Source of the DNA: JACQID01 sp035289125
Lineage (GTDB): Archaea; Aenigmatarchaeota; Aenigmatarchaeia; GW2011-AR5
DNA: 10,334 bases
Reading direction: 5' to 3'
Assembly: GCA_035289125.1 (NCBI GenBank)
Contig: DATDXW010000048.1
Coordinates: 1 to 10,334 of the forward strand
The position numbers and the translations under genes were made by a program. Below, piece by piece: positions 5,285 to 10,334 of the stretch (position 1 is its first letter; every line of letters starts with the position of its first letter). The notes under the pieces were generated by a model. It saw only the letters and a list, made by a program, of their open reading frames with translations, did no database searches and was not told the origin of the DNA.

Positions 5285-5357
5285 GGCTTGTTGCGCGCGG
5301 TGCAATGATATAACATGCTTAAATTCTTTCGGCGCTATAGAATAGCACGTGATAAAA

Positions 5358-5651
5358 ATGGCAGCAAATGTGAGCAACTTCTCTGAAACAGCAGGCAAGG
5401 ATGTATTCACCGACAAGGGTGCGTATTATGGCAGGGTGAGCGACATAGGGCTGGACCTTGATCGCTTCAAGGTCAAGTCACTGATAGTTGACGCCGTGCG
5501 CGGCTCCCATCTCGCGTCGCTCGTGGGCGACAAGAGAGGCGTAGTCGTGCCCTATTCCATAGTAAAGTCCGTGGGCGACATCATCCTCATAAAGCACGTC
5601 ACCCCCGTCTCGGTCGAACCCGAGCCTGTAGAAGAGCAGATAAAGGCTTGA
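5358..5651 (+). CDS. PRC-barrel domain protein
   Basis: A 97-residue protein covering essentially one PRC-barrel: an N-terminal GKDVFTDKGAYYGRVSDIGLD strand-turn-strand, then KSLIVDAVRG, and GVVVPYSIVKSVGDIILIKH, followed by an acidic tail (VEPEPVEEQ). PRC-barrels are small beta-barrels found in RimM and photosynthetic reaction centre H subunits. Free-standing archaeal versions are common and of unknown role; proposed roles involve protein or RNA interaction. The ATG at 5358 is preferred over the GTG at 5349 because GTGAT at 5349-5353 matches the 16S-complementary core at suitable spacing. A possible TATA-like GATATAAC lies near 5306. The stop is followed at once by a T tract. Confidence 0.88.
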   Translation: MAANVSNFSETAGKDVFTDKGAYYGRVSDIGLDLDRFKVKSLIVDAVRGSHLASLVGDKRGVVVPYSIVKSVGDIILIKHVTPVSVEPEPVEEQIKA

Positions 5652-5658
5652 TTTTTTT
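5652..5658 (+). terminator. T-tract terminator after the PRC gene
   Basis: Seven consecutive T follow the TGA stop directly, as in archaeal T-rich intrinsic termination. The porG-like promoter begins 20 bases later. Confidence 0.45.
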
Positions 5659-5677
5659 CGCGTCTGGAGCGCGTAGT

Positions 5678-5685
5678 TATATAAA
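5678..5685 (+). promoter_or_regulatory. TATA box of the porG-like gene
   Basis: TATATAAA centred about 26 bases before the ATG at 5708 predicts a leaderless mRNA and argues against the longer frame starting at 5648. Confidence 0.65.
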
Positions 5686-5707
5686 ATACAAGAGATATGA
5701 ATATAAT

Positions 5708-6175
5708 ATGCCGAGTTTTTCCGTGTTTGGCAGGCAACGAGGGGATGTGGAGCTTTTCGCCCGCGTCTTTGGCAAAGCCGCCTTGTTTTCCAATTTCAAC
5801 GTTCACGCCTTTCCTGGGCCCAATCGTGAGCGGAACGGCACTGTCTCTTCCGCTTACGTCCGCGTGGAGAAAGATGCGCTAGCTACGAAAGAGATTCCGG
5901 AAACGCCCGATTTTTGCGTTATTCTGGACTCTTCGATAAGCAGAAAGCTTTGCGGCAAACCCGGCGTGACCATAATAAATACGGCAAAAAAGGCGAAGGA
6001 CCGCGCAATAGACGCGTCGGCGATAGACGCCCGGCGGGCATTCCCCGCGATGCTGGGCGCATTGCTCAAGGCGTACGGCAAGGTTTCCCTGAAAAACACG
6101 AAGCTTGCCATGGAGCAGGAAGGCGAGAAGGAATCTTACGCCACCGTTGAAGCAGGGTACAAGGCGATGAAATAA
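5708..6175 (+). CDS. Diverged 2-oxoacid:ferredoxin oxidoreductase gamma subunit
   Basis: A 155-residue protein resembling PorG. FGRQRGDVELFARVFGKAAL (7-26) aligns with the family's N-terminal FxGRGGQG...LAKAA, HAFPGPNRERNGTVSSAYVRV (33-53) with QAFPxxGxERRGAPVxAFxRI, and PDFCVILDSSI (67-77) with the next strand. In active 2-oxoacid oxidoreductases gamma completes the alpha/beta assembly. The invariant GxGGQG loop is replaced by GRQRGD, and the protein is shorter than the usual ~180 residues. It has its own promoter and is separated by a 297-base repeat-rich gap from the other POR-like genes, although the four subunits together make a full set. It may be a non-catalytic or re-purposed paralogue. 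Confidence 0.75.
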   Translation: MPSFSVFGRQRGDVELFARVFGKAALFSNFNVHAFPGPNRERNGTVSSAYVRVEKDALATKEIPETPDFCVILDSSISRKLCGKPGVTIINTAKKAKDRAIDASAIDARRAFPAMLGALLKAYGKVSLKNTKLAMEQEGEKESYATVEAGYKAMK

Positions 6176-6190
6176 CAAATAGTTATACCG

Positions 6191-6199
6191 TTATAAATA
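6191..6199 (+). promoter_or_regulatory. Candidate TATA box upstream of the porD-like operon
   Basis: TTATAAATA. If used, transcription starts near 6220 at hairpin copy 2 and the porD-like mRNA carries a leader of about 250 bases full of palindromes. I see no better TATA box nearer to 6473. Confidence 0.4.
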
Positions 6200-6202
6200 T
6201 GG

Positions 6203-6250
6203 CATTGACTCAATGCAGATTGGCGCACAGTGGTGCGTCGGTTCGCAATG
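6203..6250. repeat. Nested hairpin repeat, copy 2 (GGCGCAC-AGTG-GTGCGTC)
   Basis: The inner stem GGCGCAC/GTGCGTC is at 6222-6239, and an outer stem CATTG (6203-6207)/CAATG (6246-6250) encloses it. It is a near copy of 1461-1509, with changes confined to the loop and to pairs that stay compatible (G-C or G-T). Confidence 0.55.
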
Positions 6251-6270
6251 AAACGAGGAGCAGCAATCAA

Positions 6271-6405
6271 TAATATGGGATACGACACACGAAGTGTGGG
6301 GTATTGGGATACGCACTTGCGAAGATAGGATAGTAAGTAATAATATGGGATGCGATGCATGCGAAGCATGCAGGGCATGGATACGACGCGATGGAAACCG
6401 ACGCG
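6271..6405. repeat. Degenerate tandem units with GAA-loop palindromes
   Basis: Successive units begin with TAATATGGGATACGAC (6271), TATTGGGATACGCAC (6302), TAATATGGGATGCGAT (6341) and ATGGATACGACGCG (6377). Two carry perfect palindromes with GAA loops: CACAC/GTGTG (6286-6298) and TGCATGC/GCATGCA (6356-6372). The same unit is found at 4541-4590. The rest of 6176-6472 has no ORF I would support. Confidence 0.6.
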
Positions 6406-6472
6406 ACGGAAGGCGAAGCCGTCATACAGAATCGTGCGTCATACAGCATAGAAGAATGCGGGGTATGATGAA

Positions 6473-6748
6473 ATGATAGTAACACAGGAAGAAATAAAAT
6501 ACGACAGCAAGGCGGCACCCGTATCAGCCATTGCGTTCCAGAACCGCGCAGATTGGCGCCTGTTCACGCCCCGGATTGATGCGAAAAAAGCGCTTGACCC
6601 GTACACCGGAGCGGCGGCATGCCCGGATGGCGCCATAGACGTCAAGGACGGGAAAATGAAAATAAATTACGATGCGTGCACAGGTTGCCTGTTGTGCCTG
6701 CGCGAAACGCCGTTCGGCGCAATAAGCGATGAGAAGGTGGAGAAGTAA
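6473..6748 (+). CDS. Diverged POR delta subunit with one [4Fe-4S] cluster
   Basis: A 91-residue ferredoxin-like protein. DWRLFTPRIDAKKA (27-40) matches the lead-in of PorD proteins and ACPDGAI (49-55) the first motif. Normal delta subunits have two CxxCxxCxxxCP motifs binding two clusters and pass electrons to ferredoxin. Here the first three Cys of motif 1 are replaced (A40, P43, G46), leaving C50. Motif 2 keeps C69, C72 and C75 but has T79 in the fourth place. Since the fourth Cys of each motif serves the other cluster, one cluster has lost all four ligands and the other keeps all four. It is the first gene of a tight operon; its TAA overlaps the next ATG. Confidence 0.85.
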   Translation: MIVTQEEIKYDSKAAPVSAIAFQNRADWRLFTPRIDAKKALDPYTGAAACPDGAIDVKDGKMKINYDACTGCLLCLRETPFGAISDEKVEK

Positions 6749-7707
6749 TGGTATCTCAATTTTTAAGCGCCCGTGAAACCGTGGAATTATCGGCAGCTGC
6801 AGCCGGCGCCCAAGTCTGCAACGAAGCCGAAGCCGCCATAGCCGCGGCACTTTCTGGAAAGCGCGTCCTTTTCCTGCCGCCGTCCATCGAACCGGAAGTG
6901 TTTTACAGGATGGCGTTCATGCGGCTTCCCGTTGTATCCGTCGTCTATTCGTCCTCCTTCCATATGTCCCGGCCAAACCACGGCCCATTCCTTTCCCTGC
7001 TGGATTCGGGATGCGTGCTTCTTTCCGCAGAGAACAACCAGGAATTGGCCGACATGGTCATCATCGCCTGTGCTTTGGCGGAAAGCAAACAGGTGATGCT
7101 CCCCGTCGTGATTCATTATGATATGCCGTCCATGACAGAGTCTGTCGTCATACCGGGCGAAAAAAGTGTCGCCCCCCTTCTGAAGACCGGCAACCCATAT
7201 AGGCTTGACATCAGGAAGCCTGCAGCTTACGGTGTTCCGGTGGAGGAAGGGTACGGCGCGCTGGCACTCCAGCAGTCAAAGGCTCTGGATAACGCTGCTA
7301 CTCTCATGTCGTCCCTTTCTGACTCGTGGCACTCCAAGTTCAAACGAAAATATCCACCTCTAGACGCGTACAAAACAGAGGACGCGAACGTCGTAGCAGT
7401 GATGATAGGCATACACTCCACGACGGCGCGGAAAGCCGCTGACAACGCGAGAGAGAAAAACGTGAAGGCAGGTGTCGCCCGCATCCGCATGCTGAGGCCG
7501 TTTCCTACGAAAGAATACGCGGAAACCGTAAAAAGCGCGCGCACTGTCAGCGTGGAGATGGCACCCGCGTTCGGCCGCGGAATCCTCCAGCGTGAAATCT
7601 GCTCAACGACATGCGCCCCTGTTATGAAACATCCGTCCGAAAAAGATTTTGCGGCCATTTTTGAAGCAACGATGAAAGGCTCTCCGAAATCATGGGTATT
7701 GGAATGA
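6748..7707 (+). CDS. Diverged POR alpha subunit
   Basis: A 319-residue protein, shorter than the usual ~390 of PorA. Recognisable parts are SAENNQELADMVIIACALAE (93-112), matching the conserved AENNQE region, KQVMLPVVIHYDM (114-126), and a C-terminal transketolase-like domain: VVAVMIG (215-221) and RIRMLRPFPTKEYAETVKSARTVSVE (245-270). The usual N-terminus with the YPITPQ motif, which contacts thiamine diphosphate and substrate, is missing; the protein begins SARETVELSAAAAGAQVCNEAEAA. Substrate binding is therefore doubtful. It overlaps the delta gene by one base (TAATG) and the next gene by four (ATGA), implying translational coupling. Confidence 0.82.
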   Translation: MVSQFLSARETVELSAAAAGAQVCNEAEAAIAAALSGKRVLFLPPSIEPEVFYRMAFMRLPVVSVVYSSSFHMSRPNHGPFLSLLDSGCVLLSAENNQELADMVIIACALAESKQVMLPVVIHYDMPSMTESVVIPGEKSVAPLLKTGNPYRLDIRKPAAYGVPVEEGYGALALQQSKALDNAATLMSSLSDSWHSKFKRKYPPLDAYKTEDANVVAVMIGIHSTTARKAADNAREKNVKAGVARIRMLRPFPTKEYAETVKSARTVSVEMAPAFGRGILQREICSTTCAPVMKHPSEKDFAAIFEATMKGSPKSWVLE

Positions 7708-7916
7708 ACGCCGTCGCAGTAGCAATATTGTTGGTGGTTTTCATAAACATATATCTCCTTCTTTACGCCCAAGGCATCGAGCTCGTTTCTTACGTCGCCA
7801 GTTCTGTGAGCAGCATTTTCTCGGCCACCGGGGAATATTCCATGCCTATGTCCGTCGTCACGGCGGCCTTCCTGTTCTGTATCGTCATCCTGTTCATGTG
7901 GAGGAAAAAGAAATGA
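7704..7916 (+). CDS. Small two-helix membrane protein
   Basis: A 70-residue protein with hydrophobic segments at about 3-23 and 47-65 and a basic end (WRKKK) that should lie in the cytosol. I know of no family. The start at 7704 is chosen because its ATGA overlaps the stop of the alpha-like gene; an upstream in-frame ATG at 7692 is possible. Its own last bases again form ATGA with the HTH gene. Its place inside a POR-like operon suggests a membrane anchor or partner for the complex or for the adjacent regulator, which is inference. Confidence 0.78.
   Translation: MNAVAVAILLVVFINIYLLLYAQGIELVSYVASSVSSIFSATGEYSMPMSVVTAAFLFCIVILFMWRKKK
7899..7904 (+). promoter_or_regulatory. Strong Shine-Dalgarno site for the HTH gene
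   Basis: TGGAGG ends 8 bases before the ATG at 7913. This fixes that start over the in-frame GTG at 7898, and is the clearest ribosome binding site in the window. Confidence 0.65.
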
Positions 7917-8344
7917 GGCAGGGCCGGCAGGCGTATTCTGACCTGTACGGAAAGGCACTGGAGATGTCCTCCCGTGGTATGTCCGTGAAAGATGTGGCGT
8001 CTGCACTTGGCATCTCCTATTCCGCCGCGTATCATTGGATTAAGGGGCTACGAAAGCCGAAAAAGGGCGCCCTCAACGAGTTCGTTGAAGAAATAAGAAA
8101 AAACGGCCCGCTTTCGGCATGGGACGTAAAAGGGCGGTTTCCGAAGCACAGCGAGCTCTTTCTCACGGCAACGAGACGCGCCATGGATGTGAAACGGCGC
8201 ACTCTCCCGCGAAAGCTCGGTCATTATTCCACATGGTACTTTGTTCCCGGGCAGGAACCTGCCCTCAGGCAACGCGTAACTGAATTACTCAATAGATATA
8301 AAGAAATGAAGCAACAAATAATAGAAGCGTTGGGTACTGTCTGA
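7913..8344 (+). CDS. Helix-turn-helix DNA-binding protein
   Basis: A 143-residue protein. Residues about 13-45 form a clear helix-turn-helix: KALEMSSRGMSVKDVASALG, turn, then recognition helix SYSAAYHWIKGL, of the homeodomain-like/resolvase type. A second part (54-112) has the helix, basic helix and hairpin pattern of a winged helix (NEFVEEIRKNGPLSAWDVKG..., then GHYSTWYFVPG). A C-terminal coiled segment (118-140) could dimerise. It is probably a transcription regulator, possibly of its own operon, since it lies between the alpha- and beta-like genes. It overlaps the membrane protein gene by ATGA and the beta gene by TGATG. Confidence 0.85.
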   Translation: MRQGRQAYSDLYGKALEMSSRGMSVKDVASALGISYSAAYHWIKGLRKPKKGALNEFVEEIRKNGPLSAWDVKGRFPKHSELFLTATRRAMDVKRRTLPRKLGHYSTWYFVPGQEPALRQRVTELLNRYKEMKQQIIEALGTV

Positions 8345-9168
8345 TGAGCAGCGGGAAGCGCTATGGCGATACTATGGACGAAGACATGACTGTTGAAGAA
8401 ACGGCGAGCGGGGACGTGGAAATAGATACTGTGCTTAAGGAGCTGGCCGAAAAAGAGAATTCGATAGCAGGCAATCACGGCTGCATAGGATGCGGTGAAC
8501 TACTCGCCCTTAAAATCGCACTGCAGGCACTCGGCAAGCGTGTCGTGGTGCATACGGGCAGTGAGATAGCCTTGCTCGCCAGATATCCGGACTCCCACGT
8601 GCACGTGCCTTTTGTATTCGCCGGCCACGATGCCGCGCCGGCTGCCGCTGAAATAGCAAAGACCCAGCCCGTTCTGGCATTCTCAGGCGACGGGGCGGCA
8701 CTCAAAAATATGGGCAGCATACTCAAGGCCGCATCCAGTGATTTTATTTTCATTTCATATAATAACCAGTCTTCTTCGCTATACCGCGAAAGCATTGCTC
8801 ATGCGCTGTCGCGATTCCTTCCTTACACCGCCACGGCTTCTGTGTCCCATGTGTCGGATTACGTAAAGAAGCTGCGCAATGCATCGGCAATAAAAGGGCT
8901 CAAGTTCATTGACGTTCTTTCTCCATGCCCTGAAAAATGGGGATTCGACCCGTCGTTGACCGCGGAGACTGCCCGCGCCGCCGTTGAGGGCAAGGCATGG
9001 CCGCTTTATGAGGCAGTGGACGGTAGAATTCGCGTAACCTCCCTTCCCACCGGCTCGAAAGTTGACAATTATTTCGCGATGCAGAAACGGTTCAGAGATG
9101 TGCCTACGCCCGTTTTAGAAGAAATAAAGTCGCGCATCGCATCCAACTGGAAGAGCATCAACAGCTAG
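8344..9168 (+). CDS. Diverged POR beta subunit
   Basis: A 274-residue protein related to the thiamine-diphosphate-binding beta subunit. HGCIGCGE (46-52) keeps the CxxC of the family's [4Fe-4S] site, FIDVLSPCPEKWGFDP (188-203) holds another conserved Cys (C195), and the C-terminus WPLYEAVDGRIRVT...DNYFAMQKRF is typical. In the usual ATGC motif the Cys is Ser (HTGSE, S73), which probably removes one cluster ligand. GDG (115-117) is present, but the partner DNxAYxNTG is now NNQSSSLYR (140-148), so metal and cofactor binding is in doubt. The N-terminus has about 40 extra acidic residues; later ATGs at 8374 and 8386 are possible starts. It ends 11 bases inside the convergent pilin-like gene. Confidence 0.85.
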   Translation: MSSGKRYGDTMDEDMTVEETASGDVEIDTVLKELAEKENSIAGNHGCIGCGELLALKIALQALGKRVVVHTGSEIALLARYPDSHVHVPFVFAGHDAAPAAAEIAKTQPVLAFSGDGAALKNMGSILKAASSDFIFISYNNQSSSLYRESIAHALSRFLPYTATASVSHVSDYVKKLRNASAIKGLKFIDVLSPCPEKWGFDPSLTAETARAAVEGKAWPLYEAVDGRIRVTSLPTGSKVDNYFAMQKRFRDVPTPVLEEIKSRIASNWKSINS

Positions 9169-9595
9169 CCGAAGTACCCTGCCCCGGCGTGTCGATCTTC
9201 ACGCTACTGCAGGATATTATTGTCGCATCCTGCGGCAAGAAATAGATAGTTTCTCCAGGCGCCATGTCCGCGGCCGCACTGTCATCCGTGTTCTTCCAAT
9301 CTCCCATCTCAAGCTTTCCGTCTATGAAAATAACTATCATTGAAAGGTCTGATATCGTCCGCGTGCCCGTGTTCCTCATGTATATCTTCACTGGGCTTAT
9401 GCCGTCCTGCTGGACGACAACTATGCGCACCTTGGTATTAAGCTGGTCAAGAGTGTTCTGCGTGTCCTCTTTCAGCCCGCTTGTCAGCATATCTGTTTGT
9501 GAAATGAAGAACGTATACACCATGCCCACAAGAGATATCGTGACAAGAAGCAACAGTATAATCGATATGACGGCTGTTATTCCCTTTGCATACAT
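9158..9595 (-). CDS. Archaeal pilin/archaellin-like secreted protein
   Basis: A 145-residue protein. MYAKG is followed directly by a hydrophobic helix, ITAVISIILLLLVTISLVGMVYTFF, as in class III (type IV pilin-like) signal peptides cut by a prepilin peptidase after the Gly. The extracellular part is a beta-rich domain (VKIYMRNTGTRTISDLSMIVIFIDG, 69-93) of the kind found in archaeal pilin-like and CARDB-like proteins, ending in two Cys. It is probably membrane-anchored or assembled in a surface filament. It has its own promoter and overlaps the 3' end of the beta-like gene by 11 bases on the opposite strand. No pilus assembly genes are in view. Confidence 0.82.
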   Translation of the reverse strand: MYAKGITAVISIILLLLVTISLVGMVYTFFISQTDMLTSGLKEDTQNTLDQLNTKVRIVVVQQDGISPVKIYMRNTGTRTISDLSMIVIFIDGKLEMGDWKNTDDSAAADMAPGETIYFLPQDATIISCSSVKIDTPGQGTSASC

Positions 9596-9615
9596 GAACT
9601 ATCTTATCCGAAGTC

Positions 9616-9625
9616 GTTTATAAAA
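9616..9625 (-). promoter_or_regulatory. TATA box of the pilin-like gene
   Basis: TTTTATAAAC on the minus strand is centred 25 bases before the ATG at 9595, predicting a leaderless mRNA. It sits immediately after the metK stop codon. Confidence 0.6.
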
Positions 9626-9628
9626 TAA

Positions 9629-10334
9629 TTATATGCCTGCTTCTCTCCGCAGCAACTCGGCTTTGTCCGTCTTCTCCCACGGAAAATCCCGACCGAAGTG
9701 CCCGTACGCCGCCGTCTTCCTGTATATGGGCCGCCTGAGTTTGAAGTGCAATATTATATCTGCCGGCTTGACGGGGAAGTGCTTCATGGCAAGCTCTTCT
9801 ATCTTTTCCTTCATCACTCTTTCCGTCCCGAAACACTCAACGAGAATAGAAACCGGCTTTGCCACGCCGATGGCGTAAGCTATCTGGACTTCGCATTTAT
9901 CGGCAAGCCCGGCAGCTACTATGTTCTTCGCCATGTAACGCGCAACGTAAGCACCAGAACGGTCCACCTTTGACGGATCTTTGCCGGAAAACGCCCCGCC
10001 GCCGTGCCTCCCCATTCCACCGTACGTGTCTACAATTATCTTCCTTCCTGTGACGCCCGCATCGGCATAAGGTCCGCCGCGGACGAAGCTGCCTGTCGGG
10101 TTTATAAATATTTTTGTCTCCGCATCCATCATGTAGCCGCATACCGGCCGTATTATTTTTTCCGTGACGTCTTTTTTTATCACTTCATAAGCTATTCCGT
10201 CGTCGTGCTGCGTTGATACCACGACGGCATCAATGCGCTTCGGTTTCCCGTCTTCGTATTCTACAGTGACCTGAGACTTGCCGTCCGGCCTTAAGTACGT
10301 TATTTCCCCGCTCTTCCGTGCCTCGGCGAGCCGC
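9629..10334 (-). CDS. metK: S-adenosylmethionine synthetase, bacterial type (5' end outside window)
   Basis: The enzyme makes S-adenosylmethionine from methionine and ATP. About 235 C-terminal residues are in the window; the gene continues past the right edge. The visible sequence is that of the bacterial MetK family, not the separate archaeal-type methionine adenosyltransferase. It shows RLAEARKSGEITYLRPDGKS, VVVSTQHDDG, NPTGSFVRGGPYADAGVTGRK, a GGGAFSGKDPSKVDRS phosphate-binding loop preceded by GGMGRH, KNIVAAGLADKCEVQIAYAIG and AAYGHFGRDFPWEKTDKAE near the end. The reading frame is open up to the edge, so the GTG at 10222 is internal, not the start. A bacterial-type enzyme in an archaeon implies transfer at some point. 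Confidence 0.93.
   Translation of the reverse strand, partial: RLAEARKSGEITYLRPDGKSQVTVEYEDGKPKRIDAVVVSTQHDDGIAYEVIKKDVTEKIIRPVCGYMMDAETKIFINPTGSFVRGGPYADAGVTGRKIIVDTYGGMGRHGGGAFSGKDPSKVDRSGAYVARYMAKNIVAAGLADKCEVQIAYAIGVAKPVSILVECFGTERVMKEKIEELAMKHFPVKPADIILHFKLRRPIYRKTAAYGHFGRDFPWEKTDKAELLRREAGI

Noticed and set aside
6271..6405. Possible CRISPR array
   Set aside because: Units are short, degenerate and unevenly spaced, spacers are not unique-length, and there are no cas genes.
6464..6472. Box C-like ATGATGA before the porD-like gene
   Set aside because: No matching D, C' and D' boxes at suitable spacing for a box C/D RNA.
6267..6518. Open frames over the repeat-rich gap on both strands
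   Set aside because: They arise from the palindromic repeats; composition is repetitive and no start signals are convincing.

Overview
The window comes from an archaeon. AT-rich TATA boxes lie about 25 to 35 bases before most genes, several transcripts look leaderless, four tRNA genes carry introns (four of the five outside the anticodon loop), and one gene has an archaellin/pilin-like class III N-terminus. Small compact genes, D-loop and T-arm tRNA introns and a bacterial-type MetK would suit a DPANN lineage such as Micrarchaeota. That placement is an inference and could be wrong.

Layout. 1-133 is the tail of a probable Nudix hydrolase, followed by purD (+). 1440-1575 is a non-coding gap with two hairpins, then tRNA-Leu(GAG) interrupted by two introns. 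1822-2505 is an AT-rich ORF with a HEPN-type Rx4H motif, abutting a convergent metallophosphoesterase gene (-). Next on the minus strand are a 174-residue membrane protein, an unknown 90-residue protein, tRNA-Glu(TTC), tRNA-Val(TAC), a Nudix hydrolase gene and tRNA-Ser(GCT). The last three appear to form one transcript: the Nudix ORF starts 5 bases after tRNA-Ser and ends inside the tRNA-Val acceptor stem.

On the plus strand follow a PRC-barrel gene and a run of genes related to pyruvate/2-oxoacid:ferredoxin oxidoreductase (POR): porG-like, a 297-base repeat-rich gap, then porD-like, porA-like, a small membrane protein, an HTH regulator and porB-like. The last five overlap by 1 to 4 bases. 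All four POR-like subunits lack recognisable parts of the usual cofactor motifs. The delta subunit has lost exactly the ligand set of one [4Fe-4S] cluster, alpha lacks the N-terminal YPITPQ region, gamma lacks GxGGQG, and beta has an altered thiamine-diphosphate motif. This diverged, regulator-containing operon is the best candidate here for an undescribed system.

The window ends on the minus strand with a pilin-like protein gene, convergent with and overlapping porB, and the C-terminal part of a bacterial-type S-adenosylmethionine synthetase gene.

Short palindromes of the type GACGCAC-loop-GTGCGTC, and a TAATATGGGATACGAC motif, recur in the intergenic gaps (1440-1575, 4170-4292, 4380-4614, 6176-6472) and look like a dispersed repeat family.
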